From Anaeramoeba flamelloides (taxonomy: Eukaryota > Metamonada > Anaeramoebidae), in NCBI GenBank assembly GCA_027625915.1, contig JANTQA010000036.1:677501-741500 (forward strand): DNA of 64,000 nucleotides, read 5' to 3'. Below, one piece after another: positions 9,980 to 21,973 of this stretch; positions within the stretch are counted from its first letter, which is position 1; every line of letters begins with the position of its first letter. The position numbers and the translations under genes are program-made. The notes below the pieces were generated by a model. It was not told where the DNA came from, ran no database searches, and saw nothing but the letters and a program-made list of their open reading frames with translations.

Positions 9980-12900
9980 TTAAATCATTCCAACATCTTT
10001 AACGTTTCTTCTTAAAATTGCATCTTTAACAGAGTCAAAGGCTTGTTGCATGTTTTCTGTATCAGTTGCACATGTGAAATGAACAGTCACATCTTTGTCT
10101 GGGTTTCTGTTAAGAGAAAGGAATTTTTCTTGAAGATATTCAGATGCATTATCAAAATCACATCCTCCTTCGTAATCTTTGAAGCACACATTAAGATCAA
10201 CAGTTTTAATTTTTTTTCGAAATAAATCTGCTTTGTTTAAAAAGAGGCAAATTGAAGTATCAGTGAACCATCTTGAATTACAAATTTCTTCAAACAGCAT
10301 CAGTGCTTCAGTCATTCTGTTTTTAGTGCTATCTTCAAATAAGCTCTGATCATATTCACTTAAAGATGCGCAAAAGATCACAACAGTAACACCTGAGAAA
10401 CAATGAATCCATTTCTTTCTTTCGTTTCTTTGTCCACCAACATCAAATAGACTTTTTTTTTTTTTTTGATTTTTTATTTTTTATTTTGTTTTTATTTGAT
10501 TTGTTTTTTTTTATATTTTTTGTTTTTTATCCAAACAATAGAAAAGGTATTTAGATAGGGAGATATTTTATTAATTAGTTTGTTCGATTTTATCCTTTTA
10601 TCTGTTGTTTTAAATTTACTCATTTTTAAAATAAATTCATGAAAAAAAATATTTAAAGATTAAATTCGTAAATTTTTTTCAGGATAATAAAATCCTTATT
10701 GTATGTATAAATTAAAAAATAAAAAAGTTCAAACAAAAAAATTTAAAAGGCAGCTTGGAAATAGTTTAAAAGAAATAGGAAAATATAATGATCACTCTTT
10801 TAAAACTTTATGTTTTCACTTTTTTAAAATGACTTTATTCAATAATAAATTCAAAATTATTGTTTAAAAAGAAAATAAAAACAAAATCTTGCAATTTATG
10901 TAAAAAATATTTAAACCTATTTACAGATGAAGATATTGATCATTTTCTTTGGTACTACCCATTCTATGAAAAAAATCGAATAATTTGGATTAAAAAATTA
11001 ATCCATATTAACAAAAATAATCAGAATAATATCTTTGATATTATTCAAAATAAAGACTCATTATTTATCTTATAATTAGTTAATGATAAAGAAAATTATG
11101 ATTCTTTATTAAAATTTCTATACAAAAATTTAGAAATTAAGACTGTAATTCGAAATTAATTTCCTCCCTTCAAAATAAAAAAAAAAAAAAAAAGAAAATA
11201 ATAAAATTTACAATTAAGATCGATTTGTCAATTTTTTTCCAGAATGGTAAAATTTGTATTTTTTTTAATAATAACGATAAATACAAATAAATGTTCTCAA
11301 CTTTTGACAGCTTTTTTAAAAAAGCGGGGACTTTTATATATATATATATAGATAGATTGACAGAATTAAAATTTTTTTCAAGTTTTCTATTTTAAATACC
11401 CACAAATTCAAAACTTTTAGAGTTCTACTTCAAAATGAAAAGATGTTTTAATTTTTAAAATTATAAGAAGAAAAAACTACTTAATATGTCTTTGGCTACA
11501 ATTTCGGTATTTTTTATTTTTTTTAATTTCCAGTAATCGGTACCAAAAATAATATTAACCCTTCTGTAAATATTTTTAAAAATTCAAAGGGAAATGTTGA
11601 TTAATAAGCTAATAAAAAAAAAAATACCAAAGAGAATAAACTGAAACATTTTTTACTTATTGGGATGAAAACATAATTAAAAATCTATTAATTTGGAATT
11701 GAATGAAAGTTACTTGTTGAAATTTGAATTTAGCATGGTTAAAAAAGTTTAGGTACTCAGATTTTTGATCATAAGAAATTTACCCAAAATAGATTTGTCT
11801 TGAAAAAATAAAATGCAACTGAAATATTACAATTTTTCGAAAAACAAAAGAAGGTATTTAATTTTTTGGAATAATTTTTTTTGGAAAATTACAATTTACA
11901 ATTTCAAATTCTAAAGGATAAAATGTTATTTAGTTTAGAGTAAGACTGGAAAACAGTATTTAATTGCTTTTTTGGAGTGAAAATTTTTCTTATAAAATTA
12001 AGTCTTCAATAGACATCGGGGATTTGGTACTCATTTTCATTAATGAGATTTACTTTTTGAGGATTATTTATTACCAAGTGGGGTATGAAAATTTTCAAAT
12101 ACTCTTTGGGAAAGAAAATCATTTATAACTTGAATCAAAAAAAGATAAAAACCAACTACTACCAAACATTCAAGAAAATAACAAAAAAGAGAAATTTAAA
12201 TTCTCAACTTATAGAAAGAATATTTTAATTTCAATTTTGGTTTTTAAAATTGTTTTGTTTTGGTGAGTATGTGTTACACTCTGTACAGAAAAAAAGGTGT
12301 TGTATTTTTTAAAGAAAAAAATTCAAATATAATTTCTTTTTATTAAAAAAATAAATAGATTTTCTTTATTTGTTCCAATTCCTAAGAAAAACAAAGCAAA
12401 TTCAGCCCTCTATTTGGACTGTTCTTTAAATTAATTTGATTTTAGTGACTAAAAAATAATACTGTGTCAAAATAATGCGTGTAGAAAAGTTTAATCCTTG
12501 TTTCCAAATAAAAGGGGTGTTTTTTTGTTATAGAAGACCTAACACATTAACCGATCAAAGAAACCAACAATAAACACAAAATAAATATAGTACTGGTTTC
12601 TTAAAGTTCTATTATTCAAAAAGAAATTCTAAAAATAAAAGATCAAATTAGAAAATTTATCTTAAAAAATGGAGTAAATTTTTGAGAAGAGTTTTTCATC
12701 AAAAAAACTGAAATTTAAAAAAAAAAACGAGAAAATGACGAAAATTTTCAACAAATTGCATTAATAATTTCAATTTTTCTGAAAATATAAACATCAAGGA
12801 GTTTACCTTGAAAATTGATTTGAGCTTAGGTCTACTACTGTATAATGAATTGGATGTTCCATTGGAACAATAGAAAAAAAGGCACGGATTATATTTTGAA

Positions 12901-14558
12901 ACACAAATTATAGTTGTTGTGGCATAAATTTTTTTGATCACTGTAAAACGTTGAAAATATTTTATTATTTTTTAAATTTTATGCAAAAGATTCTGGGGTT
13001 TGTGGAACCAAAATAGTGAATCAAGAATTGGGTTTAACAATATTCTCATCAAATTTTGTTGTTTTATATTCTTTAAAACAAATTCTCAAAAAAAAAAACA
13101 TTATCCCGTATATTAAGAAATATCAAATGAGAAATTTAAAGAAAGCCCCAAAAGAGATAGACAAACCCACTCTCAAAATTTTACTGTCATTTTCCAATTA
13201 ACAAATGAAAGTTTTGAGTTCAAGTCTCAAAATATTTTTCCAATTATTCGAGATAAAAACACATTGATCTTGTCGGAAATGCCAATTTAAAATGAAAATT
13301 TTTAGAGATTTAATTTGAGTGGTCTTTTCTTTTTTTTTGGTTCCTTATTGTTGAAATTTTGAGAAAAAAAGTGTAATTGTGGTAATTTGAATTTAACAAT
13401 TAAATAAAAAGAAAGTTGAGATTACCTAAATTTAATTCCTTCATATTCAAATTTTGTTTCAATAATACCAGTCGTTCGGACACGTGTGTTTAAGATATCC
13501 TCATCATTTGGAGTGAATTCTTCTTCAACAAATCGATCAATATTTGTAAAATAGCTGTTTCAGGTTCCAAAAAGAAAAAGATTCAGATTTAAAAAAAAAA
13601 AAAATAATACAAAATTTGAGAAAGAAAAGAAAAAGAAAAAAAGAAAAAGAAAAAGAAAAAGAAAAAGAAAAAGAAAAAGGAAGAGAAAAAGAGGTTGTGA
13701 GATAAGTTGAAAATTTAAGGGTTTTTTTTATAAAAAAAAAAGAAAAAAAATAAATTAACAAAAAAGAGCTTACAATTCAGCAGCATCAAATAATTGAAAT
13801 TCGTTTCTACGTGAATAAGCGTCTTGAATACCTCCGTCTTTCCATAAAGTTTTGATTTTTTCATAAAAGTCCAAAAATTCTTTTGGGTGTGCATTTATCA
13901 ATTCAACTGCAAGATCCTTTTGGGTTTATTAAAGAAATAAAAATTTTTTTTTTTTTTTTAATTTTAAGGAGTATTTTTGAGTGGTTGGGTGAGTTCGTGG
14001 TCATTTTGTAAGGTTTTTGTGAATTTTATGATGAAATAATCGAAATAAAAGAAAAAAAAAAAAAACACAACCAAAGTTCCAAAAAGAAAAAAAATTTTTA
14101 AGGAGAAATTAATTGGTTAGATCTTTGGATTTTGTCAAAATTCAATTCTGTGTTTAATACTTTCGAATTTTACAAACACCAAATAGTTTCTATTCAGAAA
14201 AAAAAAAACCAAAAATTATTATTGTTTTTTTTGTTTAAATAAAAAAAGAAAATAATACTCTGTTTTTTTCTGTTTCAAAATCAATTCCAAGTTTTTCCAT
14301 TGCTTTGATAATGTTGGTCATGCACAAATGAGTGTTCACAAACATTTGTTCAACAACTTCTTTTCTTTCGTTTTCGTTGAATCCTTCTTTATGAATGATT
14401 TTCATTTGTTTGACAACAGTTGATTTGCCTGACTCTCCTGCTCCGAGTAAAAGAAGCTTGGCAAATTGTTTTTCTTGTTCTTCTTTTTTCATTTTTTCAT
14501 CAATCTTGTTGGAGTTGCTGGACTCTTTTTTTTTTTTTTTCGAAAGGAGTTTTCCCAT
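9980..14558 (-). CDS. Heterotrimeric G-protein alpha subunit (4 exons)
   Basis: Exons are 14259-14558, 13774-13916, 13426-13554 and 9980-10451. Joined, they give 347 residues ending in TAA, close to the family's usual 350. G-alpha binds GTP, couples membrane receptors to effectors and hydrolyses GTP. Visible motifs are the P-loop GAGESGKST at 39-47, switch [11 protein letters not shown] with the catalytic Arg172, switch [14 protein letters not shown] with Gln198, NKAD at 263-266 and TCAT at 317-320. MGKLLS at the N-terminus is a good N-myristoylation signal. It lacks the palmitoylated Cys3 but is followed by a run of lysines, so a myristoyl-plus-polybasic membrane anchor is inferred. The C-terminus KDVGMI lacks the pertussis-toxin cysteine. 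Splice phases all agree; donors are GTATTA, GTAAGC and GTAATC. The third intron is 2.97 kb and full of repeats. Subfamily cannot be assigned by eye. Confidence 0.96.
10790..11192 (+). mobile_element. LINE 3' end, copy b
   Basis: An open frame at 10860-11075 encodes [20 protein letters not shown] and then [13 protein letters not shown]. This is the C-terminal cysteine/histidine segment found after the RT domain in many LINE proteins. It ends with TTCCTCCCTTCAAAATA plus a 17-base A-run (11178-11194), as expected for target-primed insertion, and is 5'-truncated. It is the better preserved of two copies (the other is at 285-690) and lies antisense in the G-alpha intron. Confidence 0.8.
12465..12945 (+). 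repeat. Dispersed repeat family R, copy 1
   Basis: This copy starts near TGTAGAAAAGTTTAATCC, passes through TATAGAAGACCTAACACATT and ends near CACGGATTATATTTTGAAAC. It contains an unbroken AATTTATCTTAAAAAA at about 12655-12670, the empty-site counterpart of the transposon insertion in copy 3 (36517-36699). No intact reading frame is found. Confidence 0.75.
13618..13690. repeat. AAAAAG microsatellite in G-alpha intron 2
   Basis: Tandem AAAAAG/AAAGAA units give a pyrimidine-rich tract on the transcribed (minus) strand. A closely similar tract lies in Rab2 intron 1 (35395-35466). Confidence 0.85.
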
Positions 14559-16479
14559 AAGCGGTTATTTTTTTATTACAAGTTTATTTTGAACAAAGTT
14601 GGTATTGTTTTGGTTAAATATTTTAAAAAAGGTTGATCTTTTATCAAGTTTGTTAATTGGTTTTTAAAGAAAGATTTTATTGAAGGTAAAAAAATCGTCA
14701 AAAAGAAAAAAAATAGATTATTCATAAGGGATCAGTCTTTCATAACAATAGGAAAAGTTTTGAATGTATATTATTGGCGGTGTTCTCAACTTGCAAATTT
14801 TGTATATGTCAAGTTCCAAAAAATTAGATTCTTGTAAGAAACCTAATATAGAAAATTTTTTTCAGTTAGATCAATTTTTTTTTCCATTTTTTCTGAAAAA
14901 AAAAAAACTATTAAATTCATTTTATTTCTCACAATTTAACAAGTTTTTACCCCGTTTATTGTTATTTTGATAATTATTATACTCTAACATTTCTTTGTTC
15001 ACAGAATAAAAATACAAAGATTTTTTTTCATTTTTGAGATAATCCTTTTGGTTAACCATAAAAAAAATGTTTATTCAACGGACTAAAAAATAATTGTATT
15101 TTTTAAAGAAGAATAGTTATAATAATCAAAGTTTTAAATCCATGTAAAAAATTTACAACGAAATTTTGTTTTTGTATCAAGATAAAATTTGATTTTTCAA
15201 AATAAAATTTTCTTGAAGGTATTTGAGTATTTGAGTATTTGGTAATTTTATCCACACAATTCAGTATCTATTTTTTTCTGCCAAAAATGATTTTAATTTT
15301 TATAAAGTTTTTTGTGAATAATATCAAATGATTGTAAAATACAAATTTTAAATTTCATATTTTTTAGCATTTTTTTTTCCTTTTCTGTAAATAAGAAAAA
15401 CAACTTTTTTAAATTATTTTAGAATAAAAAATTTTTACTTTATAGATCTCAATTTAATTGAAAAATTCAGACCAAAATTCTATCAAAAAATCATTTATTT
15501 AATCATATAAACCACATTTAGCTTTATTGACAGAGATTTGTATTTAAAATATTAATAATTAAAAATAATAATAAAATAATAAATTTTCTTTCAAAATCAA
15601 TACTTTCCAACTGAAAACTAAAACGATGATACACCCTTTTCAAGAATTAAATTCATTGTTAATATTAAAAAAATGGTTATTTTTTTATTTTCAATTGGAA
15701 ATATGTGAAAATTTTATTTCAAAAAATATACACATCTTTAATGAAATGCTTAAATGATTCCAACCCATCTATTTCATAAGCCAAAATTCAAAGTATATAT
15801 ATATAGAATGGATTAAAACCTATTTAAGTAAAAAAAAAAAATCAGAGTATAAATAACGAATTAAATAAATAAAAAAAAATAATTTTGTAATGTAATTACT
15901 AATAATGACCTATTTTAATAACCCCGAAGAGACTATTTTTTCAATAATATCTTCAAATCAAATCTATTTTAAAATTACAAAACTTCATAATTTCATTTTC
16001 AAGAGATTTAATAAATTATTGAAAATAAAATTATGAAAATTATTTTTAAGATTTTTAAAGGATTAAATAATAATTTATTTATGTTGTATTTTATCAAATT
16101 AAGAATAAAATTGAAAATTTTGTAATCCAAAAAAAATATCAGACATTTAAAAAATTAAGATTTCCAAAAAAAAAATGTTTGATAAATTTATTTTTTTATT
16201 TTCCTAATCCAAAAAATTTTATGAAGCAAAATTCAAATAAGGTGTTCAAAATTCTCCCGAAAATAAACGAAAAACCAAAATATTTGACATTTTTGTCTGT
16301 CAAAAAAACCCCTTTGAAGAACTTTTGGGAAACCTTAGTTATCAGAGATATATTTTTATTATAAAATAACAATTTTACTTGAGACAATTACTATTATTTT
16401 TTTTTTTTGAATTTTTTAGCTTAAATTTTCTTAAAAGTTTATTTATTTATTTTTTTGAGTAACTTTTGAGAACATTTAA

Positions 16480-16665
16480 GTATGTTAGCACTTTGTAGGC
16501 AAGTGCACAAATATTCAAGGGTATGTTCGAGTTTAGTAAGGGTTGGGTTGGAGATGAGCTATGTTGTGCTAGTATAAACCATTTTATTTTCTGGCATGGG
16601 TTGTAAAATCAAGTTTGGCTTGATTCACCTTCTTTATGGTAGGGTACACACATGTTGGATTAGAT
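16480..16665. ncRNA. Candidate structured RNA / compositional island
   Basis: This stretch is clearly richer in G than its surroundings and contains no convincing frame. It can form a perfect 6-bp stem (GCACTT 16488-16493 with AAGTGC 16501-16506, 7-base loop) and a perfect 7-bp stem (AATCAAG 16607-16613 with CTTGATT 16619-16625, 5-base loop). TGTTCGAGTTT near 16524 resembles a pol III B-box. It does not match any RNA family I know by sight. A decayed gene fragment is the alternative: one minus-strand frame has a single stop over about 70 codons. Confidence 0.25.
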
Positions 16666-17204
16666 ATCACTAATTTATATTTTGGATCGTTTTTAAAGAT
16701 TACAAAATTTAGAGTAAATTTATACAATTAAAAATTGCCATTGAAGATAAATTTTATCCTATTTAGTTTATACCCATTTAGTAAAGATTCACAAATATTA
16801 CAGACATACAAGATAATAATTCCAATCAAACAAAAAGGGTTGAATACTTTTAAACCAGAATTTATAATTTTTCACTTTTTATATTTTTCAGTCAAAAAAA
16901 AATTTTTTTTAAAATAAAATTCCAATTTTACCTTTAAATCAAATGTATTAAATAAGGATTTCTTAGAATTTGTTCATACAGTGTTTTTTAGTGTTTAAAC
17001 ATTGTCAAGTATTTTTGATTTTTGTGAATACTTGATAATTCCATTCAAATTTTTTACAAGTTGAAAATTAATTGTAAAAAATGAATTCTTTCATAAATAA
17101 TAACTATATTTCTCAAAATTTGATAATTGTATTCGTTTAAAAAGATTACTTAAATCTATGATAAAACAATAACTCTATAACCTTTGGAAAAAAAAAAAAA
17201 AACT

Positions 17205-17755
17205 TACCGGTGGGTATATTATTAAATTTCAAATTTAGTCAAATTTCAAAGTTGGTCAAATAGTATTTTTTCATATTTTTGAAAAGTTTTTTGATTCTTT
17301 TCGTTGATATGAAAGTTTTTAATGAATTTAAATGATTGTGGGTGGAAAAAGCAAAACGATTATTTCACAATTAGTAATATTTTATAACTTAAATATAGAA
17401 TATTCAAAATCTTGAAATCATCCATAATAAATATTTTGTAAAATTTCTTCGATTGATCTAATTTTAACGCCAAAGTTAAGTGGAAAATTTTTTTCCCATA
17501 AAACAAATTATATAAATCAAAGCCCTCTCATAATTATTGTTTTATTTAAAAAACTCACTAAAATTTCCCAATAGTACCAAATGCACACCCAAACAACCCA
17601 CCCTATTCTACCTTAACCTAAAAATATTTTTTAAATATCCACAGCAATTTAATTTCAATAGAATTGAAATAATTTAAAAAAAAAATTGTGAATTTGACCA
17701 AATTTTGAAATTTGATCAAATTTGAAAAGTAATAATTCTCTCTTACTAGAACCTT
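17205..17755. mobile_element. Element Z: inverted-repeat element, low confidence
   Basis: AAATTTAGTCAAATTTCAAA at about 17234-17253 and, inverted, GAAATTTGATCAAATTT at about 17708-17728 form imperfect ends roughly 500 bp apart, each preceded by a TTGGTCAAAT-type block. A C-rich patch lies inside at 17575-17620. Boundaries are approximate. Confidence 0.4.
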
Positions 17756-18462
17756 AATTAGATTAATTAAAAAAAAAAAATTCTAGACATTACAAATTAA
17801 TACTTGATTAATGTAATATGATTTATTTTATTTGAATTAATAATTATCAAATTATTATATTTTATTATTGGTTTAAAATGGAAACAATAAAAACAAATAA
17901 AATTTAAAAATTTATTTTTTGGGATTTTTATTTTAATATTTATTTTAGCCTTGAAAAATTCAATTTTTGAATTTATTTTTATTCAATTATTTTGTGTTTT
18001 TTTTTATTAAAAATGATTATTATTATTGATTAATTTTATGGTGAGAATATGCGCCGAAATAAAAAAAAAAATAGCATGTATTAATTTAAAATCTTATTAT
18101 TTTCTTAGTTAGTATTATTTTCCATGACCGATTTATTATTAATATATTTAATTATCATTTTCATCATTCGTTTTATTTATTTTTTTTAAAGAATCAATAC
18201 ATAGATATTTATATTTTTAAAGATCTTTGAAGTATTTTTTCATCAACGTTTTAGCCACCATTGTAAAATTAGGATAACTCGTTGTAATATTCATACATTC
18301 ATAAATATCAACTAATTAATACAAAATGAATATTTTTTAAAAAATTGTAAAAAATAAATTAATACGAAAATTTAATATAATAATAACAATAGTAATGTGA
18401 AAAAACAATAATATAAATAAAAATGCTAATAAAAATCCAAGGCTAATTAAAAAGCAATAAAA

Positions 18463-21400
18463 TTAATTATTTTTTCCAACGTTTTGTAATAAAACAACAA
18501 TTTCATCCAAAATTGGCAAAGGATTATTTTGAAGTTTAAAATTTGAAGTAATTTGTTGAATGGTTGAAATAATTGAAGAATTTGCAAAATTTATTAAAAA
18601 TAATTCTGAAGATTGCAAACAATTTTTTAAAAATATACAAAATGGTTTTACGATTTCTACATTATTTTTTTCTAAAACATATGTAACAAAATCAATTGAA
18701 AAGTCGTCATGGAAAATAAATTTTTTTAAAGCTTCTGGTATACTGGAAATTTTTTGTAAAATTCTAGACCCTTGGCAAATTATTGTGTCATGCTCTGAAG
18801 CAAACAATTGGAAAATCACTTCTGTGCCACCATTTGAAATGATGTATTTGATGATTTCTGAACTACTTGTTGATGTAATTAAGTTTCCAATTGTTATCGA
18901 GCAGGAGCTTTGAACATTCTTCAATTCATGGGATAAACTATTTTTCAAAAGTATATTAATTTTTTCCTTTTCAAGAAAATTTTCCACAATTTCCGGCAGA
19001 GTTGTTAATAATCTAATAAATGAAAAAAGCAAGAGCTGGATTTTGGGGTTTTTATTGTTCAACAAAAGATTTAAATAATCTACAACTTTTGGATATTTTA
19101 AATACTTTTTTCTATTAATGATTGGTATCGCCAAATTTCTTAAAATTGAAAGTATTAAAATTTGAAATTTTTCATTTTTTTCATCAAAATATTTAATTAA
19201 ATCTTCAACTATCCTCTCTTCCATTAGTTTTATACATATTTCCTCTATATATTTTTATTTATTTGTTTGTTTATTTGTTTTATATTAATATTTATTTTGA
19301 AAAGAAAATTTAATTGAATGTTAGTTTTATATATCTCTCTAAAAATTTATATAGTAAACTTTTTCCAAAAAAGATGGGGTAAATAAAATTTAAAAGATCT
19401 TTATTAAAGCCAATTTTAAAAAAACTATTGTAGAGATCCAAAATTATTAAAAACCATTTATCGATTCTTAATAATAATTCAATTTGTTTTTTTTTTAAGA
19501 AATTACTTTAATAAAAGGTATCAAAGTTTCTGATCTTGATTTTAGATGATATTTTTCAAGGAGGTGAAAATTGGTAATTATTTTTTTCTTTTTGATCTCA
19601 AAAATTGATATCCAAATAGGTTTAATTTCGATAGAATTTTCCAATAGAAGGGAAAATTTATAAATAGTATTTTTATTGATTTAAAAAATCGTTTGTGCCT
19701 TTCCACATCTACGATTTTTATTAAATTTTATCATTTCTCATTTTCTACAAAATTAGTGTGATTTTTTTTTTTTCATTTTTTGGGAATATTTTGAGTAACA
19801 TATTTTGAAATAAATAAACTCCTTTTCAAACAAAGGGGAAACCTCTCAAATCATCAATACTATTGAATTTGATGTTAATAAGAAAATTACTTATTGCTAA
19901 TTTTCATTTTAATCATTTTTTCATTTTTTATTGTTTTATTTATGGATATTGAACAGTTGGAAAACGAAAAAACAAGATAAGAAGAAAACAATTTGGAAAT
20001 AATATGACAGTATATAAACATAGAAACAGTTTAAGTTTGATTTCGAATGAGCTAGATGTAGGAATTAAGAAAAAAGGTTATTGTATTAATGCATGGAAGA
20101 AAGAAAAGAGAAAATAAAGAAAAAAAAAAACAATTCCAACGAAAGAACCAGATGAATTGCGGCTTTTATCTTTGAAATGAGACTTTAAAGAACAAAAGTT
20201 TGACGTATCAAGAGTTATCAATAACCCGTGAAGAACTTTTTCCCCAATTCAACTTATTCAAAGGATGTTATTGATTTTAGAATTTTTTTTCTTTATAATT
20301 TCCAAAACGAGATTTCTCATTTCAAATAAAAGGGGAACATCAATTTTTAAAATATTTAATTTTTATTGTTTTGTTTTAATGAGTTTTAAATATCCAGTCG
20401 AGTGTTTTTTTATGTTTTAAAGTTTTTTTTATATTTTAGAATGATACTACAATTAATTTGATTCAATTGAGAATAATTCTTGAAAATTTATGGGACTTTT
20501 ATTTGAAAAAGAGTTTATATATATGATTCAATTCACATGGCCTTTTTTTGAGATTTTTCTTCTTATTTTAGAAATAAACTGGTCTAAAGAATGCTTTATT
20601 TCGAATATTTTTTTTTTTAAGATTGGAAATTTAAATTTTTTGTTTTTTATTGTAGTTGATTTCCTGCGAACAATAATTCACGCCATCTGACTGGAAATAT
20701 AAAATTAACCAATATATAATTTCTTTCTTGGCAATGAACAATATCACCCATCAATAATAATATTTTGTTAATTTTCTATTCTCATTTAAATAACAACAGT
20801 TACCACAATTTCAAATTATAATCATGGTTTCTTTGTAATATTTTAACTTTCAATGTTATCATAAACACTCTATTATATCAACCAATTTTATTATTTTCTA
20901 TTTAAAAACAACAAATACGAACTAAACATCACTGGTTTTAAACAAAATTTTCTCCCAAATTAAAATGAGTAGGTTATTGGGAAAACTAAGAAAATGAAAA
21001 CAAAAAATAAAAAACGTAAAAATGATTAAATCATTTTTTTTCAATAAACTATTTTCCAGTCAAAGAGAACGCAGTTGTAACCGATGTATTAACTACATTT
21101 AAAGGGTTTGAATGGATATTAGAAGAAAAAAATTTAATTTGGGCAATTTCAAAATTGAAATCATTTTTTTACATTTTTTCACATTTTTGACTTTTTTTCT
21201 TTTTTTTTTTGAAACCTAATTGTTTTGCAAATTTATTTTTTATTGCAAGATCTATATCCAAAAAGTAAAAACGTGTTATTTCAATTTTATTAAAACAGTG
21301 AGAATGATTGTAGAGAAATCATATTGATTTCTTTTAGAATTTTCTTTAGGATCTTCAATAGGAGATCAAAATGAACTTTGTTATTTTTCTTTTTGTTGGT

Positions 21401-21936
21401 TAAGAATTCGGGGTTTTTCAATTTTTTTACGAAAATCTATTGATTTTTTAGTTTTATTTCAGGTGGATATCAACTATTTACAGATATGTAATATTCTACT
21501 TATTTTTTATTTTTTCTTGAGAGGTCAATTATTTTTTATAATTGAAATTTGAAAAAATGTTGGGCTACTTTGACAGAAACAAAGTTTATTTGTGAAAAAC
21601 CAAATATTCTCAAATTGGACGAAAGTGAAGTATTGTTATCCCTTATAAATGTTTTAACTGTGGCAAGAATTTTTAATTCTAATTTAGAGAAAAAATTATT
21701 GTTTTTCGTCTTGACAAAATGTTTATTTTAAAAAATTAATTGATAATTAATAACTTTTTTTCTTGATAATTTTTTATTATTTAATTAATTGTTTTCATAT
21801 ACGGTATTTTTTCACTACTATATTTATTAAAAAACTAAAATACATAGCTTTACATCTGAAGTATTATATTTTTTCTTGGTTCATTAACAATTAATTAAAA
21901 AATGATAATTTATTTTTACAAAAAAAAATAAAAAAA

Positions 21937-21973
<37 letters not shown>

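Larger units (their letters stand above)
10452..13425 (-). other. Long repeat-filled intron 3 of the G-alpha gene
   Basis: This 2974-bp intron runs from a GTAATC donor to an AAAG acceptor. It hosts LINE copy b (10790-11192), a TA microsatellite near 11336-11352 and R copy 1 (12465-12945), both repeats lying antisense to the gene. No exon-like sequence is seen inside. The two other introns are 342 and 219 bp. Confidence 0.85.
14559..18462. other. Intergenic between G-alpha (5' side) and SmgGDS (3' side)
   Basis: It holds a GC-richer hairpin-bearing island (16480-16665), inverted-repeat element Z (17205-17755) and three tandem copies of GTATTTGA at about 15219-15243. Plus-strand frames at 14764-14970, 16179-16364 and 16735-16917 show no domain and are not called. 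Confidence 0.5.

Noticed and set aside
20135-20260. Slightly less AT-rich patch as a missing SmgGDS exon
   Set aside because: No armadillo-like peptide or suitable splice sites on the minus strand, and the flanking exons already join in phase with continuous similarity.
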